Source: Sulfurimonas sp.
GTDB taxonomy: Bacteria > Campylobacterota > Campylobacteria > Campylobacterales > Sulfurimonadaceae
DNA: 64,000 nt
Direction: 5' to 3'
Assembly: GCF_029027405.1 (NCBI RefSeq)
Contig: NZ_CP093396.1
Coordinates: forward strand, 682,001-746,000
Shown here piece by piece: positions 17,957 to 26,514 of this stretch; position 1 is the stretch's first letter; every line of letters begins with the position of its first letter. Position numbers and translations under genes: made by a program. The notes under the pieces were generated by a model. It searched no databases, was not told where the DNA came from, and saw only the letters and a list, made by a program, of their open reading frames with translations.

Positions 17957-19110
17957 TGAAATACTTACTAATATTAATCTTTGCATATTCTTTGTTTGCA
18001 GGAACTTATGATGATAACTATAAAATCCAACAAGACAATAAAAAGTCTAAAACAGCAGAGTTAGATGTTTTTATGTATGATAATTTTCAAGAAATTATTC
18101 GATTCAAAATGTTAAATTTTGATGAAGATGAATTAGAAGATGAAATGAATGAAGATACAAATACTACGAATCTTCAAGATATAACTAATACTATAAAAAA
18201 ATATATCCTAAGAGGAGAAAGTGTTAGTATTACAATTATTGGACATACTCCTGAGGCATCGTTAATTCTTCCTAGCTACATACAACAGAAAGTTGATACA
18301 GAGGAAACTATTGAACTTAGTAAAAAAAATGCTAAGTTTATTCAAGATGCTTTAGTTAAAGATGAAATAAAAGAAGAGCTTATGACACTATCATATCGCG
18401 GTGGTAAAGATATGGCTTTTAGTGATTCATTGACAGAAGGAAAAGAACTTTCAAATCGTGTAATGGTTACCTTATATGTAAAGTTTCCTAAAGATATTGA
18501 TAGTGATAAAGATGGTGTCTTTGATAGCATAGACAGATGCCCAGCAACGCCAAGAGGAGCAAAAGTAGATAGCTACGGTTGCCCAATTGATAGTGATAAA
18601 GATGGGGTTATTGATTATAAAGATGAGTGTCCTAAAACACCTATTGGTATAGAAGTAGACAAAAAAGGATGTCCACTAGATAGTGATGGTGATGGCGTTG
18701 TTGATTATAAAGATAGATGTCCAGATACATCAAAAGGTGTAAGTGTTGATCCAATAGGATGTGCTCTAGGTAAAGAGTTAGAAATAATATTTAAACTAAA
18801 TTCAGACAAGATACTAAAATCTTCATATGAAAAAATTGTTACTTTTGCTGTTTTCTTAAAACAAAATCCTGTATTTAATGCCCAAATCATTGGTCATACA
18901 GATAGTATTGGTAAAGCAGAACTAAATATGAGATTATCTCAAAGAAGAGCAGCAACAGCAAAATCTGCACTCATATATGAGGGTATTGCGGCATCTAGAA
19001 TTACTACTAAAGGTAGAGGTGAATTAGACCCAATTCAAAGCAATAGAACAAAAGAGGGCAGAGCAAAAAATCGTCGTATTGAGGTTAAGTTATCCTATAA
19101 TGCGCAATAA
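17956..19110 (+). CDS. OmpA family protein with thrombospondin-3 repeats
   Basis: A 384-residue envelope protein with a signal peptide (MKYLLILIFAYSLFAGT, about 1-16). The N-terminal half is acidic (DEDELEDEMNEDTNT) and contains a partial OmpA-like fold (ITIIGHTPEASLILP ... LSNRVMVTLYVKFP). Four Asp-rich thrombospondin-3 repeats follow (DSDKDGVFDSIDRCP and similar). The C-terminal OmpA domain has AQIIGHTDSIGKAELNMRLS and AKNRRIEVKLS. It overlaps the TolC-OmpA stop by one base and is 21 nt from the exporter gene, so it is part of the same operon. It may be an accessory wall-anchoring or retention protein for the secreted adhesin. It looks like a duplicate of the C-terminal part of the preceding gene. 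Confidence 0.85.
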   Translation: MKYLLILIFAYSLFAGTYDDNYKIQQDNKKSKTAELDVFMYDNFQEIIRFKMLNFDEDELEDEMNEDTNTTNLQDITNTIKKYILRGESVSITIIGHTPEASLILPSYIQQKVDTEETIELSKKNAKFIQDALVKDEIKEELMTLSYRGGKDMAFSDSLTEGKELSNRVMVTLYVKFPKDIDSDKDGVFDSIDRCPATPRGAKVDSYGCPIDSDKDGVIDYKDECPKTPIGIEVDKKGCPLDSDGDGVVDYKDRCPDTSKGVSVDPIGCALGKELEIIFKLNSDKILKSSYEKIVTFAVFLKQNPVFNAQIIGHTDSIGKAELNMRLSQRRAATAKSALIYEGIAASRITTKGRGELDPIQSNRTKEGRAKNRRIEVKLSYNAQ

Positions 19111-19131
19111 TAAAAAAACAAAGGTAGAGTA

Positions 19132-21294
19132 ATGAATGAAAGAGTTGGCGTATCTGTTAAAGAAGATTCATTACTAGATTCCTTAGTCTTATATACAAAA
19201 CTCTTTCATAAACCTTTTAGTGCTGAGGCTCTACTCTCAGGACTTCCTATATATGCAAAAGATGGTGATTCAAAACTTTTTTCAGTTGAAACAAAATCAA
19301 AGTCGCTTTTTTCTCGTGTTGCAACTAGAGCAGGATTAAAATCAACTTTGATAAAAAGAGAAATTCCAGCAATGTTGCAACTTCATTTACCTATGATACT
19401 TCTTTTAAGCAATGACAACTCTTGTATTTTAGAAAAATTTTCACAAGATAGAACACAAGTGAAAATCATATATCCAGATGAAGATGGTTCACAAGAATGG
19501 GTAGATGTAAAAGAGTTACAAAGAGAATATTTAGGTTACGGGTTTTTACTTAAAAAAAGGTTTGAGTATGATTCTAAAAAATCTCGTACTTTAAATGTAA
19601 AGTCTAAGCATTGGTTTTGGAGTACATTAAACCTTTCTCGTAGTATTTATCGAGATGTATTATGGGCTTCTCTTTTAATAAATTTGTTTGTTCTTGCGAC
19701 TCCACTTTTTACAATGAATGTATATGATAGAGTTATTCCAAATAATGCTCAAGAAACTTTAATGGTCTTTAGTATTGGGATTGTTTTTGTATATATATTA
19801 GACTTTTTCTTAAAAATAACTCGTGGATATATGCTTGAATTGGCTGGAAAAAAGAGTGATATTATCATGTCTAGTATTATTTTTGAAAAAGTTTTAAATT
19901 TAAAAATGGCAGTTCATCCAAAGTCCGTTGGCTCTTTTGCAAATAATATGAAAGATTTTGAATCTGTTCGTTCCTTTTTCACAACCGCTACTATGACGGC
20001 AGTAATAGATTTACCATTTGCTATTATATTTTTAATGGTCATTTATTATATAGGTGGCTTTTTGGTTTTTGTTCCTATTACGACAATGTTTCTTATTTTA
20101 GCTTATGCTCTTATTATTAGAAAACCATTAAGAGAGTCAATAGAAAGCTCACATGAAGCAAGTGCTAAGAAAAATGGTATATTAATTGAAACTCTTCAAA
20201 ATATTGAAACAGTAAAATCAATGAGCATGACAGGTAAGCAGCAGTGGGAGTGGGAAGAAACAACTGGGGAAATAGCAAAAAAAAATCTAAAATCTCGTAT
20301 ATTATCTTCTTCTATTCCAAATGTTACAAACCTCTTTATTCAGCTAAACACTGTTTTTGTAGTTGTTTTTGGAGTTTACCTTATTCAAGAGTTCGAACTA
20401 ACTATGGGTGGACTTATTGCAGTAGTGATTTTAACGTCAAGAACAGTAGCTCCAATGGGTCAAGCAGCAGGTTTGATTTCCAATTATTCAGATGCTAGAA
20501 GTTCATATGAAACTTTAAATAATATTATCTCTCAAGATATGGAGAGAACAGAAGGTAAAGAATTTGTTGAAAGACCAAGTTTTCATGGTAAAATAGAGTT
20601 TAAAAATGTAACATTTAGCTACCCAGAAGCAGATATTCCAGCACTCCAAAATGTTAGTTTTGTGATAAATCCAGGAGAAAAAGTTGCTATCATTGGTCGC
20701 ATCGGTTCTGGAAAGTCAACGATAGCAAAACTTATATTGAAATTATTTGATCCAGATAGTGGGACTATACTTATTGACGATATAGATATTACTCAGATAG
20801 ATCCAGCAGATTTGCGTCGTTCTATTGGTTATGTCCCCCAAGATGTTAATCTTTTTAGAGGTACGATTAAAGATAATATCATTTCTTCTGATTTACACCC
20901 TGATATAGGAGATATTATCTATGCTGCACAAATTAGTGGAGTTGATGATTTTGTAAGAACTCACCCTAGAGGTTATGAGATGCCAATAGGTGAGAGAGGT
21001 GCTGGTCTTTCTGGTGGTCAAAGGCAAAGTGTTGGAGTCGCTCGTGCTTTAATGCAAAACAGTGCTATTTTACTTTTAGATGAACCTACGAATGCTATGG
21101 ATCAAACAACGGAAAACGGTATTATGAAAAGATTTAGTATTGAATTTAAAAAAGAAACTTTACTTCTTGTTACGCAAAAGTTAGGTCTTTTATCTATGGT
21201 TGATAGAGTTATAGTGATGCATCATTCAAAAATTATTTTAGATGGACCTAAAGATGAAGTTACTGCGCAGTTAGGTGGTGGAAAAAGTGTTTAA
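19132..21294 (+). CDS. Type I secretion ABC transporter with C39-like domain (LapB/HlyB type)
   Basis: A 720-residue inner-membrane exporter that supplies energy for secretion of the adhesin encoded downstream. Residues 1 to about 150 form a C39 peptidase-like domain without the catalytic cysteine, as in exporters of giant adhesins and RTX proteins, where it binds unfolded substrate. The transmembrane domain spans about 165-440. The nucleotide-binding domain shows Walker A IIGRIGSGKST (K528), Q-loop YVPQDVNLFRG, signature LSGGQRQS, Walker B AILLLDEPTNAMD and a C-terminal H-loop position VTQK (Gln-Lys rather than the usual His, as in many adhesin exporters). A ribosome binding site AAGG precedes the ATG. 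The 3' end overlaps the adaptor gene by 20 nt. Confidence 0.93.
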   Translation: MNERVGVSVKEDSLLDSLVLYTKLFHKPFSAEALLSGLPIYAKDGDSKLFSVETKSKSLFSRVATRAGLKSTLIKREIPAMLQLHLPMILLLSNDNSCILEKFSQDRTQVKIIYPDEDGSQEWVDVKELQREYLGYGFLLKKRFEYDSKKSRTLNVKSKHWFWSTLNLSRSIYRDVLWASLLINLFVLATPLFTMNVYDRVIPNNAQETLMVFSIGIVFVYILDFFLKITRGYMLELAGKKSDIIMSSIIFEKVLNLKMAVHPKSVGSFANNMKDFESVRSFFTTATMTAVIDLPFAIIFLMVIYYIGGFLVFVPITTMFLILAYALIIRKPLRESIESSHEASAKKNGILIETLQNIETVKSMSMTGKQQWEWEETTGEIAKKNLKSRILSSSIPNVTNLFIQLNTVFVVVFGVYLIQEFELTMGGLIAVVILTSRTVAPMGQAAGLISNYSDARSSYETLNNIISQDMERTEGKEFVERPSFHGKIEFKNVTFSYPEADIPALQNVSFVINPGEKVAIIGRIGSGKSTIAKLILKLFDPDSGTILIDDIDITQIDPADLRRSIGYVPQDVNLFRGTIKDNIISSDLHPDIGDIIYAAQISGVDDFVRTHPRGYEMPIGERGAGLSGGQRQSVGVARALMQNSAILLLDEPTNAMDQTTENGIMKRFSIEFKKETLLLVTQKLGLLSMVDRVIVMHHSKIILDGPKDEVTAQLGGGKSV

Positions 21295-22633
21295 GAAAAA
21301 AGATAATTTAAATAAAAATCTATCTACTCAGGATTACGAGTTTATGCACTCTTTGAGTGCTGCTGTTATTCAAGTTACGCCCGCTACTCTTAGAATTGTT
21401 TTATATTTTTGGATTGTGGCAGTTGCTATGTTTTTAGTTTGGGCTAATTTTGCACTTATTGACGAAATTGCTAGAGGTGATGGAGAGATTATACCTAGTG
21501 GTGAAAATCAAATGATTCAAAATCTTGAAGGTGGAATAGTTGAAGATATTTTAGTAAAAAAAGGGCAAAGTGTTAAAAAAGGGCAAATTCTTTTAAAGAT
21601 AAATAATGAAAAATCCCGTTCATCTTTTAGTACAAATGCAATTAAAGCAGATGCTATAGAAGCTAGAATAATTAGGCTAAGCGCAGAATCAAGTGGAGAA
21701 AAATTTAAAGTAGATAGGGAGATAAAATCAAGAATACCAATCTTCATGGCAAATGAAGAGAGTCTATATAATATCAATAAAAATCAATTAAATTCGAAAT
21801 TAAATGCACTGCGAGAGCAGCTAGTTCAAAAAAAACAAGAACTCTCAGAAGCAAGAACCAAAGAAGTTCACTTAAAATCATCATCAGAGTTAATTAAAAA
21901 AGAAGTTCGAATGACAAGTCCAATGGTTGCACGAGGTGTTAGCTCAAGAAGAGATTTTTTAAAGTTACAAAGAGAAGCTAATGAAATTGAAGCAAGGTAT
22001 AGCGCTACAAAAAAATCAATTCCTAGATTAAAGTCAGCCATAAAAGAAGGGAAGAGTTATATAAATGAAACAAAGCTACTTTATCAAAGTGAAGCAAAAA
22101 TTAAACTAAATGAAGCGGTTGCAGAACTCAGAGGTTTAAGAGCAAACTCTACTGCCTTAAAAGATCAAGTTAGTCGTACTATAGTTCGCTCTCCTATGAA
22201 AGGAATTGTTCAAGAGATGTTTGTTCATACTATAGGTGGTGTTATTCAACCAGGAGCAGATATAATTGAAATAGTTCCAAGTGATGCTGCTTTATTGGTT
22301 GAGGTTAAAATTAAACCTTCCGATATTGCTTTTATATATTCTGGACAAAAAGCAATAGTTAAATTTTCAGCTTATGATTTTTCTATTTATGGTGGCTTAA
22401 AAGGAGAGGTTGTTTTAATCAGTGCGGATACTATAACTGATCAAAAAGATAATGTATTTTATACTGTGAGAATTAAAACTTATAAAAATTTTATAGGCGA
22501 TATATCTAGAAAATTAAAAATTATACCTGGTATGACAGTTAGTGTTGATATTATAACAGGACAAAAAAGTGTGCTAGACTATATACTAAAACCAATTTTA
22601 AAAACTAAACAATACACATTTACGGAGAGATAA
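21275..22633 (+). CDS. HlyD family periplasmic adaptor (membrane fusion protein)
   Basis: A 452-residue adaptor linking the ABC exporter to the TolC-type channel. It starts at GTG 21275 (a second GTG follows immediately) inside the 3' end of the exporter gene, giving a 20-nt overlap and likely translational coupling. One membrane helix (IVLYFWIVAVAMFLVWANFA, about 42-61) is followed by a lipoyl-type half (GDGEIIPSGENQMIQNLEGG) and a long coiled-coil hairpin (about 125-285). The second lipoyl half and beta-barrel include RTIVRSPMKGIVQEMFVHT, a signature region of HlyD proteins, and the end PGMTVSVDIITGQKSVLDYI. Length fits the type I secretion branch (about 440-480). Confidence 0.93.
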   Translation: MVEKVFKKKDNLNKNLSTQDYEFMHSLSAAVIQVTPATLRIVLYFWIVAVAMFLVWANFALIDEIARGDGEIIPSGENQMIQNLEGGIVEDILVKKGQSVKKGQILLKINNEKSRSSFSTNAIKADAIEARIIRLSAESSGEKFKVDREIKSRIPIFMANEESLYNINKNQLNSKLNALREQLVQKKQELSEARTKEVHLKSSSELIKKEVRMTSPMVARGVSSRRDFLKLQREANEIEARYSATKKSIPRLKSAIKEGKSYINETKLLYQSEAKIKLNEAVAELRGLRANSTALKDQVSRTIVRSPMKGIVQEMFVHTIGGVIQPGADIIEIVPSDAALLVEVKIKPSDIAFIYSGQKAIVKFSAYDFSIYGGLKGEVVLISADTITDQKDNVFYTVRIKTYKNFIGDISRKLKIIPGMTVSVDIITGQKSVLDYILKPILKTKQYTFTER

Positions 22634-22635
22634 GT

Positions 22636-23223
22636 ATGGATATTATACTTTATAGCGATGATATAAATTTGCTTAGCTATTGGGAAAATACCCTTGAAGA
22701 AAAATATCTGGTTGTTGATGAACTGCAGGAATTAACAAACTCTTTAGGCAATATTATTATTATTAATTATTGTGCTATTAACAAAAATGAAAGAGAGATG
22801 CTTTCTCTTTTTAACAAAAATGAAAACTTAGTTTTAGTATTGCACCGAACTCCAGATATACAAGTTGCAAGAAAAATCTTAGCTTTAGGTGCAAAAGGGT
22901 ACGGAAATGCACTTATGCAAGAACATTTTATACTTTCTGCCATAAAAACTATGAAAGAAGGTATGATTTGGTTGCATCCAGAGTTTACATCTTTACTTAT
23001 AAATCAGATACCGATCCAAGAAGAAAGAGATGTGTTGTTTGTGCTAGATAAACTAAGTGAGAGAGAAAAAGAAGTAGCTTTGCTACTTAAAGATGGCGAT
23101 ACTTACAAAAGTGTAGCTCAAAAATTAGACATAACTCCTAGAACAGTAAAAGCACACGCCCAAAGCATCTACACAAAACTTTTTATTAAAGACAGACTTG
23201 CTCTAGCTTTACTTCTAAAATAA
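22636..23223 (+). CDS. LuxR-type transcription regulator with degenerate receiver-like domain
   Basis: A 195-residue regulator encoded 2 nt after the adaptor gene. The C-terminal 60 residues form a LuxR helix-turn-helix: LSEREKEVALLLKDGDTYKS, then VAQKLDITPRTVKAHAQSIY. The N-terminal part has the length and strand pattern of a receiver domain. It lacks a clear phospho-acceptor aspartate after strand 3 (it reads IIIINYCAINKNE), so it may work without phosphorylation, in the style of CsgD/VpsT. Its place between the secretion genes and the adhesin gene suggests it controls adhesin production or responds to surface signals. An inverted repeat lies in the 93-base gap after it. The target is inferred from position. 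Confidence 0.85.
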   Translation: MDIILYSDDINLLSYWENTLEEKYLVVDELQELTNSLGNIIIINYCAINKNEREMLSLFNKNENLVLVLHRTPDIQVARKILALGAKGYGNALMQEHFILSAIKTMKEGMIWLHPEFTSLLINQIPIQEERDVLFVLDKLSEREKEVALLLKDGDTYKSVAQKLDITPRTVKAHAQSIYTKLFIKDRLALALLLK

Positions 23224-23233
23224 TTTCTTTATA

Positions 23234-23257
23234 TATATTGTACTTTTGGACAATATA
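23234..23257. repeat. Inverted repeat upstream of adhesin gene
   Basis: TATATTGT (23234-23241) and ACAATATA (23250-23257) form a perfect 8-bp inverted repeat with an 8-base spacer. It lies between the LuxR-type gene and the adhesin gene. It could be an operator for the neighbouring regulator or a weak terminator; there is no T tract after it, which favours an operator. It also contains one TTGTAC hexamer (23239-23244). Confidence 0.4.
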
Positions 23258-23316
23258 AATGAATTCTTAATTATGATAAACTTGATAAATAATCTATTAA
23301 GTCAAGGAAAATTATC

Positions 23317-25416
23317 ATGGCAGCAACAATATTAATTATAAACGGTTCGTTAAGTAAATTTTTTACAAAAGATGCAGATGGAAATATCATTGAGCTAAAA
23401 GAGGGAGATACAATAGAAGAAAATGCTGTTATTTATGGGGATAAAAGTAACTCTGCAAGTGCAAGTATAGAAATCATTATGAATAATGGTGCAGGAAATA
23501 TTGTTTTAAGTGGCGCTCAAGAACAAGTTTTTAATAGTTCTGTGACAGGTGAAGCAAGTATAGAAGGTAATATAGCAAAAAAGAGTTTCAGAGAACTTGA
23601 TGATGAGATATATTCGAACGATAAAGAAGCTGATAAAGAAAAATATTTAGGGATTTTTGATGAAACTGCCGCTGGTGAAAAACAAGCTAGGCAAAATGAA
23701 GGCGGAGTAAGTGTTTTTGAGTATAGAGATGCAAATTCTACTCATGCAGTTTCAGGACTTCTGGATACTCCTTTTAATGATGAAGTAAATAAAAATATAT
23801 ATGTTGACCATGGCACAGATGGAGATAATGTTTTAGTTAGCAACAGTGGATATGAGCGGAGAATGAATGACGCAGGTTTAGAAATGCGTACAGAAGATGG
23901 CTCAGATACTTATATAGAATTAGATGTTCTTATTAGAGAAACAAGTAGTAATACAGATGGAAATAGTAACACAGGAGAGCATTTAAGCTCTCCAGAGGCT
24001 GATGAGGTTACAACAACATCAAATATTAACTCTGATGATTATGCATTAAATACTTTATTAAGTGCATTTTTTAATGATGCTGAGAAGCCAGACATATCGG
24101 ATATAGCATTTTTCAAAAAATTTGATGTTGGTGGTGGATTAGATGGAAGTAGTGTTGAAAATGACTTCTCAGACCCTGCTGATTTAGGTGGAGTAGATGC
24201 TCAAAGCTTGGAGAATTCCTTAAGTTATGAAATAACTAAGTTAGCATCTACAAATTCTTACGGTGATTTATATCTAGAACAAAATGGCTCATTTACAAAA
24301 ATCACAGATGCAAACATGCAAACTATGAGTTTTGGTAATGGAGATAATGTTTATTGGATCGTAACACATGAACAAGTACCAACAACTGGAGATGCTACAT
24401 CTCTTGGTGGAGCAGATGACTTTGGAAGTGTGCAAAGTGTAACTGACAGCTGGTCAGGTGTTAGTCTAAAAGCAATCGGATTAAATGGAGATGAGTCAGT
24501 AGTTACATATAATGCAAAAAGTGGTATCGGTATTGCCGGTGCAGCAGGTGGAAAAAATAATCAGATAGGTTATGATGCAAAAAGTGAAAATACAGAAAGA
24601 ATTATTGTGGACTTCGCGTCTACTGTTACAAGTGCAAAAATAGGAATTACACATTTATATAATAACCATATCGAATCAGAAGTTGGTATTGTAGATGCTT
24701 ACTTAGATGGAAATAAAGTTGGTTCATTTACTTTTTCTAAGAATATAGGAGATAATAATTTTGCTCCTGATTTTGTTTTAAGCACAGAAAATATTGGTTC
24801 TGAAAATAGCGGAGCTGTTCAAGCTGGTTATTTTAATATAGAAGGTTTAGCTTTTGACCAGTTACAGTTTAGTGCAAGTTTTAATGTACATCAACATGGG
24901 TTTGGAGATTCTAGTGATTACTTCTTAGCTAGTATTGATGTAAAGGAAGTAGTAGATGCACAGTATCAGTATAAAGTAACAGATGAATCAGGTTTAGAAT
25001 CAGATGCAGTTGATGTTGTAATAAATGTAGATACTAGTACTCCAATGCATCAAAATGAAATTCAAACAGTAAATAATTTTGATACCGTCATCTTAGAAGA
25101 TGGAATTAAACTTGATTTTTCAGATGATAACTTAGAAAGAATTAAAAATGTTGAAGGGATTCAAATGAATGGCAATGCAGAAATTACCCATATTTCACTT
25201 GAAGATATTTTTGACATTACAGAATCTGTAAATAGTTTAATAATCACAGGTAATGATACTAATAATTTTGATGCAAGTGATTTAAATGAAAGTGGTGATT
25301 GGATACAAACATCAATGGTTGATAATGGAGATAACACAACATTTAGCTATTCTCACTCAGATGGATACAGAGTAGAGCTTACTATAGATGAAGAAATTAT
25401 TACAACAGGTATGTAA
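23317..25416 (+). CDS. Short LapA-like type I-secreted surface protein with retention module and TAAG cleavage motif
   Basis: A 699-residue acidic protein without a signal peptide, as expected for a type I substrate. The N-terminal 100 residues (ATILIINGSLSKFF, EGDTIEENAVIYG, SIEIIMNNGAGNIVLSG) resemble the retention module of LapA-type adhesins, which stays in the outer-membrane channel. A TAAG motif at residues 117-120 matches in sequence and distance the di-alanine site cut by LapG proteases in Pseudomonas LapA (about residue 108). An Asp/Asn/Ser-rich linker is followed by a beta-rich domain (about 340-565) and a C-terminal part (DVVINVD, VEGIQMNGNAEITHISLEDI, LIITGNDTNNFDASDL) typical of type I adhesin tails. 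It lacks long tandem repeats, so it is very short for this class. No LapG or LapD homologue is in the window. Confidence 0.75.
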   Translation: MAATILIINGSLSKFFTKDADGNIIELKEGDTIEENAVIYGDKSNSASASIEIIMNNGAGNIVLSGAQEQVFNSSVTGEASIEGNIAKKSFRELDDEIYSNDKEADKEKYLGIFDETAAGEKQARQNEGGVSVFEYRDANSTHAVSGLLDTPFNDEVNKNIYVDHGTDGDNVLVSNSGYERRMNDAGLEMRTEDGSDTYIELDVLIRETSSNTDGNSNTGEHLSSPEADEVTTTSNINSDDYALNTLLSAFFNDAEKPDISDIAFFKKFDVGGGLDGSSVENDFSDPADLGGVDAQSLENSLSYEITKLASTNSYGDLYLEQNGSFTKITDANMQTMSFGNGDNVYWIVTHEQVPTTGDATSLGGADDFGSVQSVTDSWSGVSLKAIGLNGDESVVTYNAKSGIGIAGAAGGKNNQIGYDAKSENTERIIVDFASTVTSAKIGITHLYNNHIESEVGIVDAYLDGNKVGSFTFSKNIGDNNFAPDFVLSTENIGSENSGAVQAGYFNIEGLAFDQLQFSASFNVHQHGFGDSSDYFLASIDVKEVVDAQYQYKVTDESGLESDAVDVVINVDTSTPMHQNEIQTVNNFDTVILEDGIKLDFSDDNLERIKNVEGIQMNGNAEITHISLEDIFDITESVNSLIITGNDTNNFDASDLNESGDWIQTSMVDNGDNTTFSYSHSDGYRVELTIDEEIITTGM

Positions 25417-25419
25417 AAA

Positions 25420-26388
25420 CTAACTTATTCTTTGCCCTTCTCTAGGGGCAGAGAGTTTGTCTTGCACTGATAAACTTATATTATTTCTAAAGAGTCCACC
25501 ATAAAAAGTTTGTTTATTTATTTCTTCGTAGCTTTGAATTAGTGAAAGGTTTGACTTTATAGCATCTTTTAATATTCTTAGTATATTAGTCACATCATTT
25601 GGATTAACATGTGTTGGTGCTTCACTTCCAAAAGTAAAGTGTTTGTGAATTCTCTCTATTAGTTTTTTATTGCTAACTTCTATAAAAACAGAATTAAGAG
25701 GAGATTTAAAAAACATTACCTGCTCTTTAATATTTATAGATATATACATAGTATTAAAACCATATATTTTTCTTGAAAAAGAGTCAAAAAGGTATAGATG
25801 CTTGTTATAGTTCTCATGAAAACTATCATACATTAATTCTAAAATATGAATTTTCTGCTCTCTTGTATAAAAATTACCTATTGGTGAAAAACAAAAGTTT
25901 AAAAGAGATTCTATGGAATACCATTCTGTTGTTTCAAAAGAGTAAGAGAGCATCTTGGTTATTCTTTCTTTTTTAAAATTTTCTACTTCTGAGCTATTTT
26001 GTGTTCTATATACTTTAGGAATAGTAGTGTCTCTATACATAGGACCAGGAAATTGTGGATGAATTACAAATCTCTCTTTATCTTCACTTGCTAAAATATA
26101 TTTAAGCCCACCTAGGTAGCCTTCATCTATAATTTTTAACTCTTCTTTTGGAATTTTAGAAATTATTTCTAAAAAATCATCCTCTTGTGTTTCTTCTTCC
26201 CAAATATTATCTGGATATCTAAAAAATGAGGAAATATTTTTTAACACTTCATTATTTGGTTCTTTTTGCGAAATTTTATCTATCCACGAAGTAACTGTTC
26301 GTCTATCTTTACCAATAATTGAAGCAAATTTTGAGATGCTAAGCTGGGAACGATTGTATATTTCTATGATTTTTTCTACTGTTTTCAT
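25420..26388 (-). CDS. HTH transcription regulator divergent from the prp operon
   Basis: From the ATG at 26388 the protein has 322 residues. An upstream in-frame ATG at 26448 would add 20 Cys-rich residues encoded by the operator repeats, so it is unlikely. Residues about 1-45 contain a helix-turn-helix of the Xre/MerR-like kind (LSISKFASIIGKDRRTVTSW). The remaining 270 residues are mixed alpha/beta with no recognised domain and probably sense a ligand. The gene is divergent from prpE with the TTGTAC array between them, so it is a good candidate for the regulator of propionate oxidation and of itself. It is not the sigma-54 PrpR of enterobacteria, because no AAA+ domain is present. It is convergent with the adhesin gene, 3 nt away. 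Confidence 0.75.
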   Translation of the reverse strand: MKTVEKIIEIYNRSQLSISKFASIIGKDRRTVTSWIDKISQKEPNNEVLKNISSFFRYPDNIWEEETQEDDFLEIISKIPKEELKIIDEGYLGGLKYILASEDKERFVIHPQFPGPMYRDTTIPKVYRTQNSSEVENFKKERITKMLSYSFETTEWYSIESLLNFCFSPIGNFYTREQKIHILELMYDSFHENYNKHLYLFDSFSRKIYGFNTMYISINIKEQVMFFKSPLNSVFIEVSNKKLIERIHKHFTFGSEAPTHVNPNDVTNILRILKDAIKSNLSLIQSYEEINKQTFYGGLFRNNISLSVQDKLSAPREGQRIS

Positions 26389-26394
26389 AAGATA

Positions 26395-26463
26395 TTGTAC
26401 AGTTTTTGTACAAAAAATACAAGTTGTACAGAAATTGTATAAGCTCACTTAATCTTGTACAAG
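26395..26463. promoter_or_regulatory. Array of TTGTAC half-sites between regulator and prpE
   Basis: TTGTAC occurs at 26395-26400, 26406-26411, 26424-26429 and 26455-26460, with TTGTAT at 26435-26440. The first two, and the third with the TTGTAT, are each 11 bp apart (one helical turn), giving two similar pairs. The last is inside the palindrome CTTGTACAAG (26454-26463). Such regular spacing between divergent genes indicates operators for a DNA-binding regulator, most simply the product of the adjacent HTH gene. Confidence 0.65.
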
Positions 26464-26483
26464 CAAATAGCATCTATAGAATG

Positions 26484-26489
26484 TATAAT
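26484..26489 (+). promoter_or_regulatory. -10 box of the prp operon promoter
   Basis: TATAAT lies 26 nt before the prpE start, with AAGGAG (26503-26508) as the ribosome binding site in between. No good -35 hexamer is placed 16-18 bp upstream; the nearest TTGTAC (26455) is 23 bp away, which fits an activator-dependent promoter. Confidence 0.55.
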
Positions 26490-26514
26490 CTTCTAAAATA
26501 AAAAGGAGATAGTT

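Noticed and set aside
25431..25450. Hairpin TGCCC/GGGCA at the 3' end of the HTH regulator gene as a bidirectional terminator
   Set aside because: Short stem that lies within the coding region and has no clear T tract on either side.
26389..26448. Longer start for the HTH regulator, adding a Cys-rich leader
   Set aside because: The added codons consist of the TTGTAC repeats themselves, which look like operator DNA rather than coding sequence.
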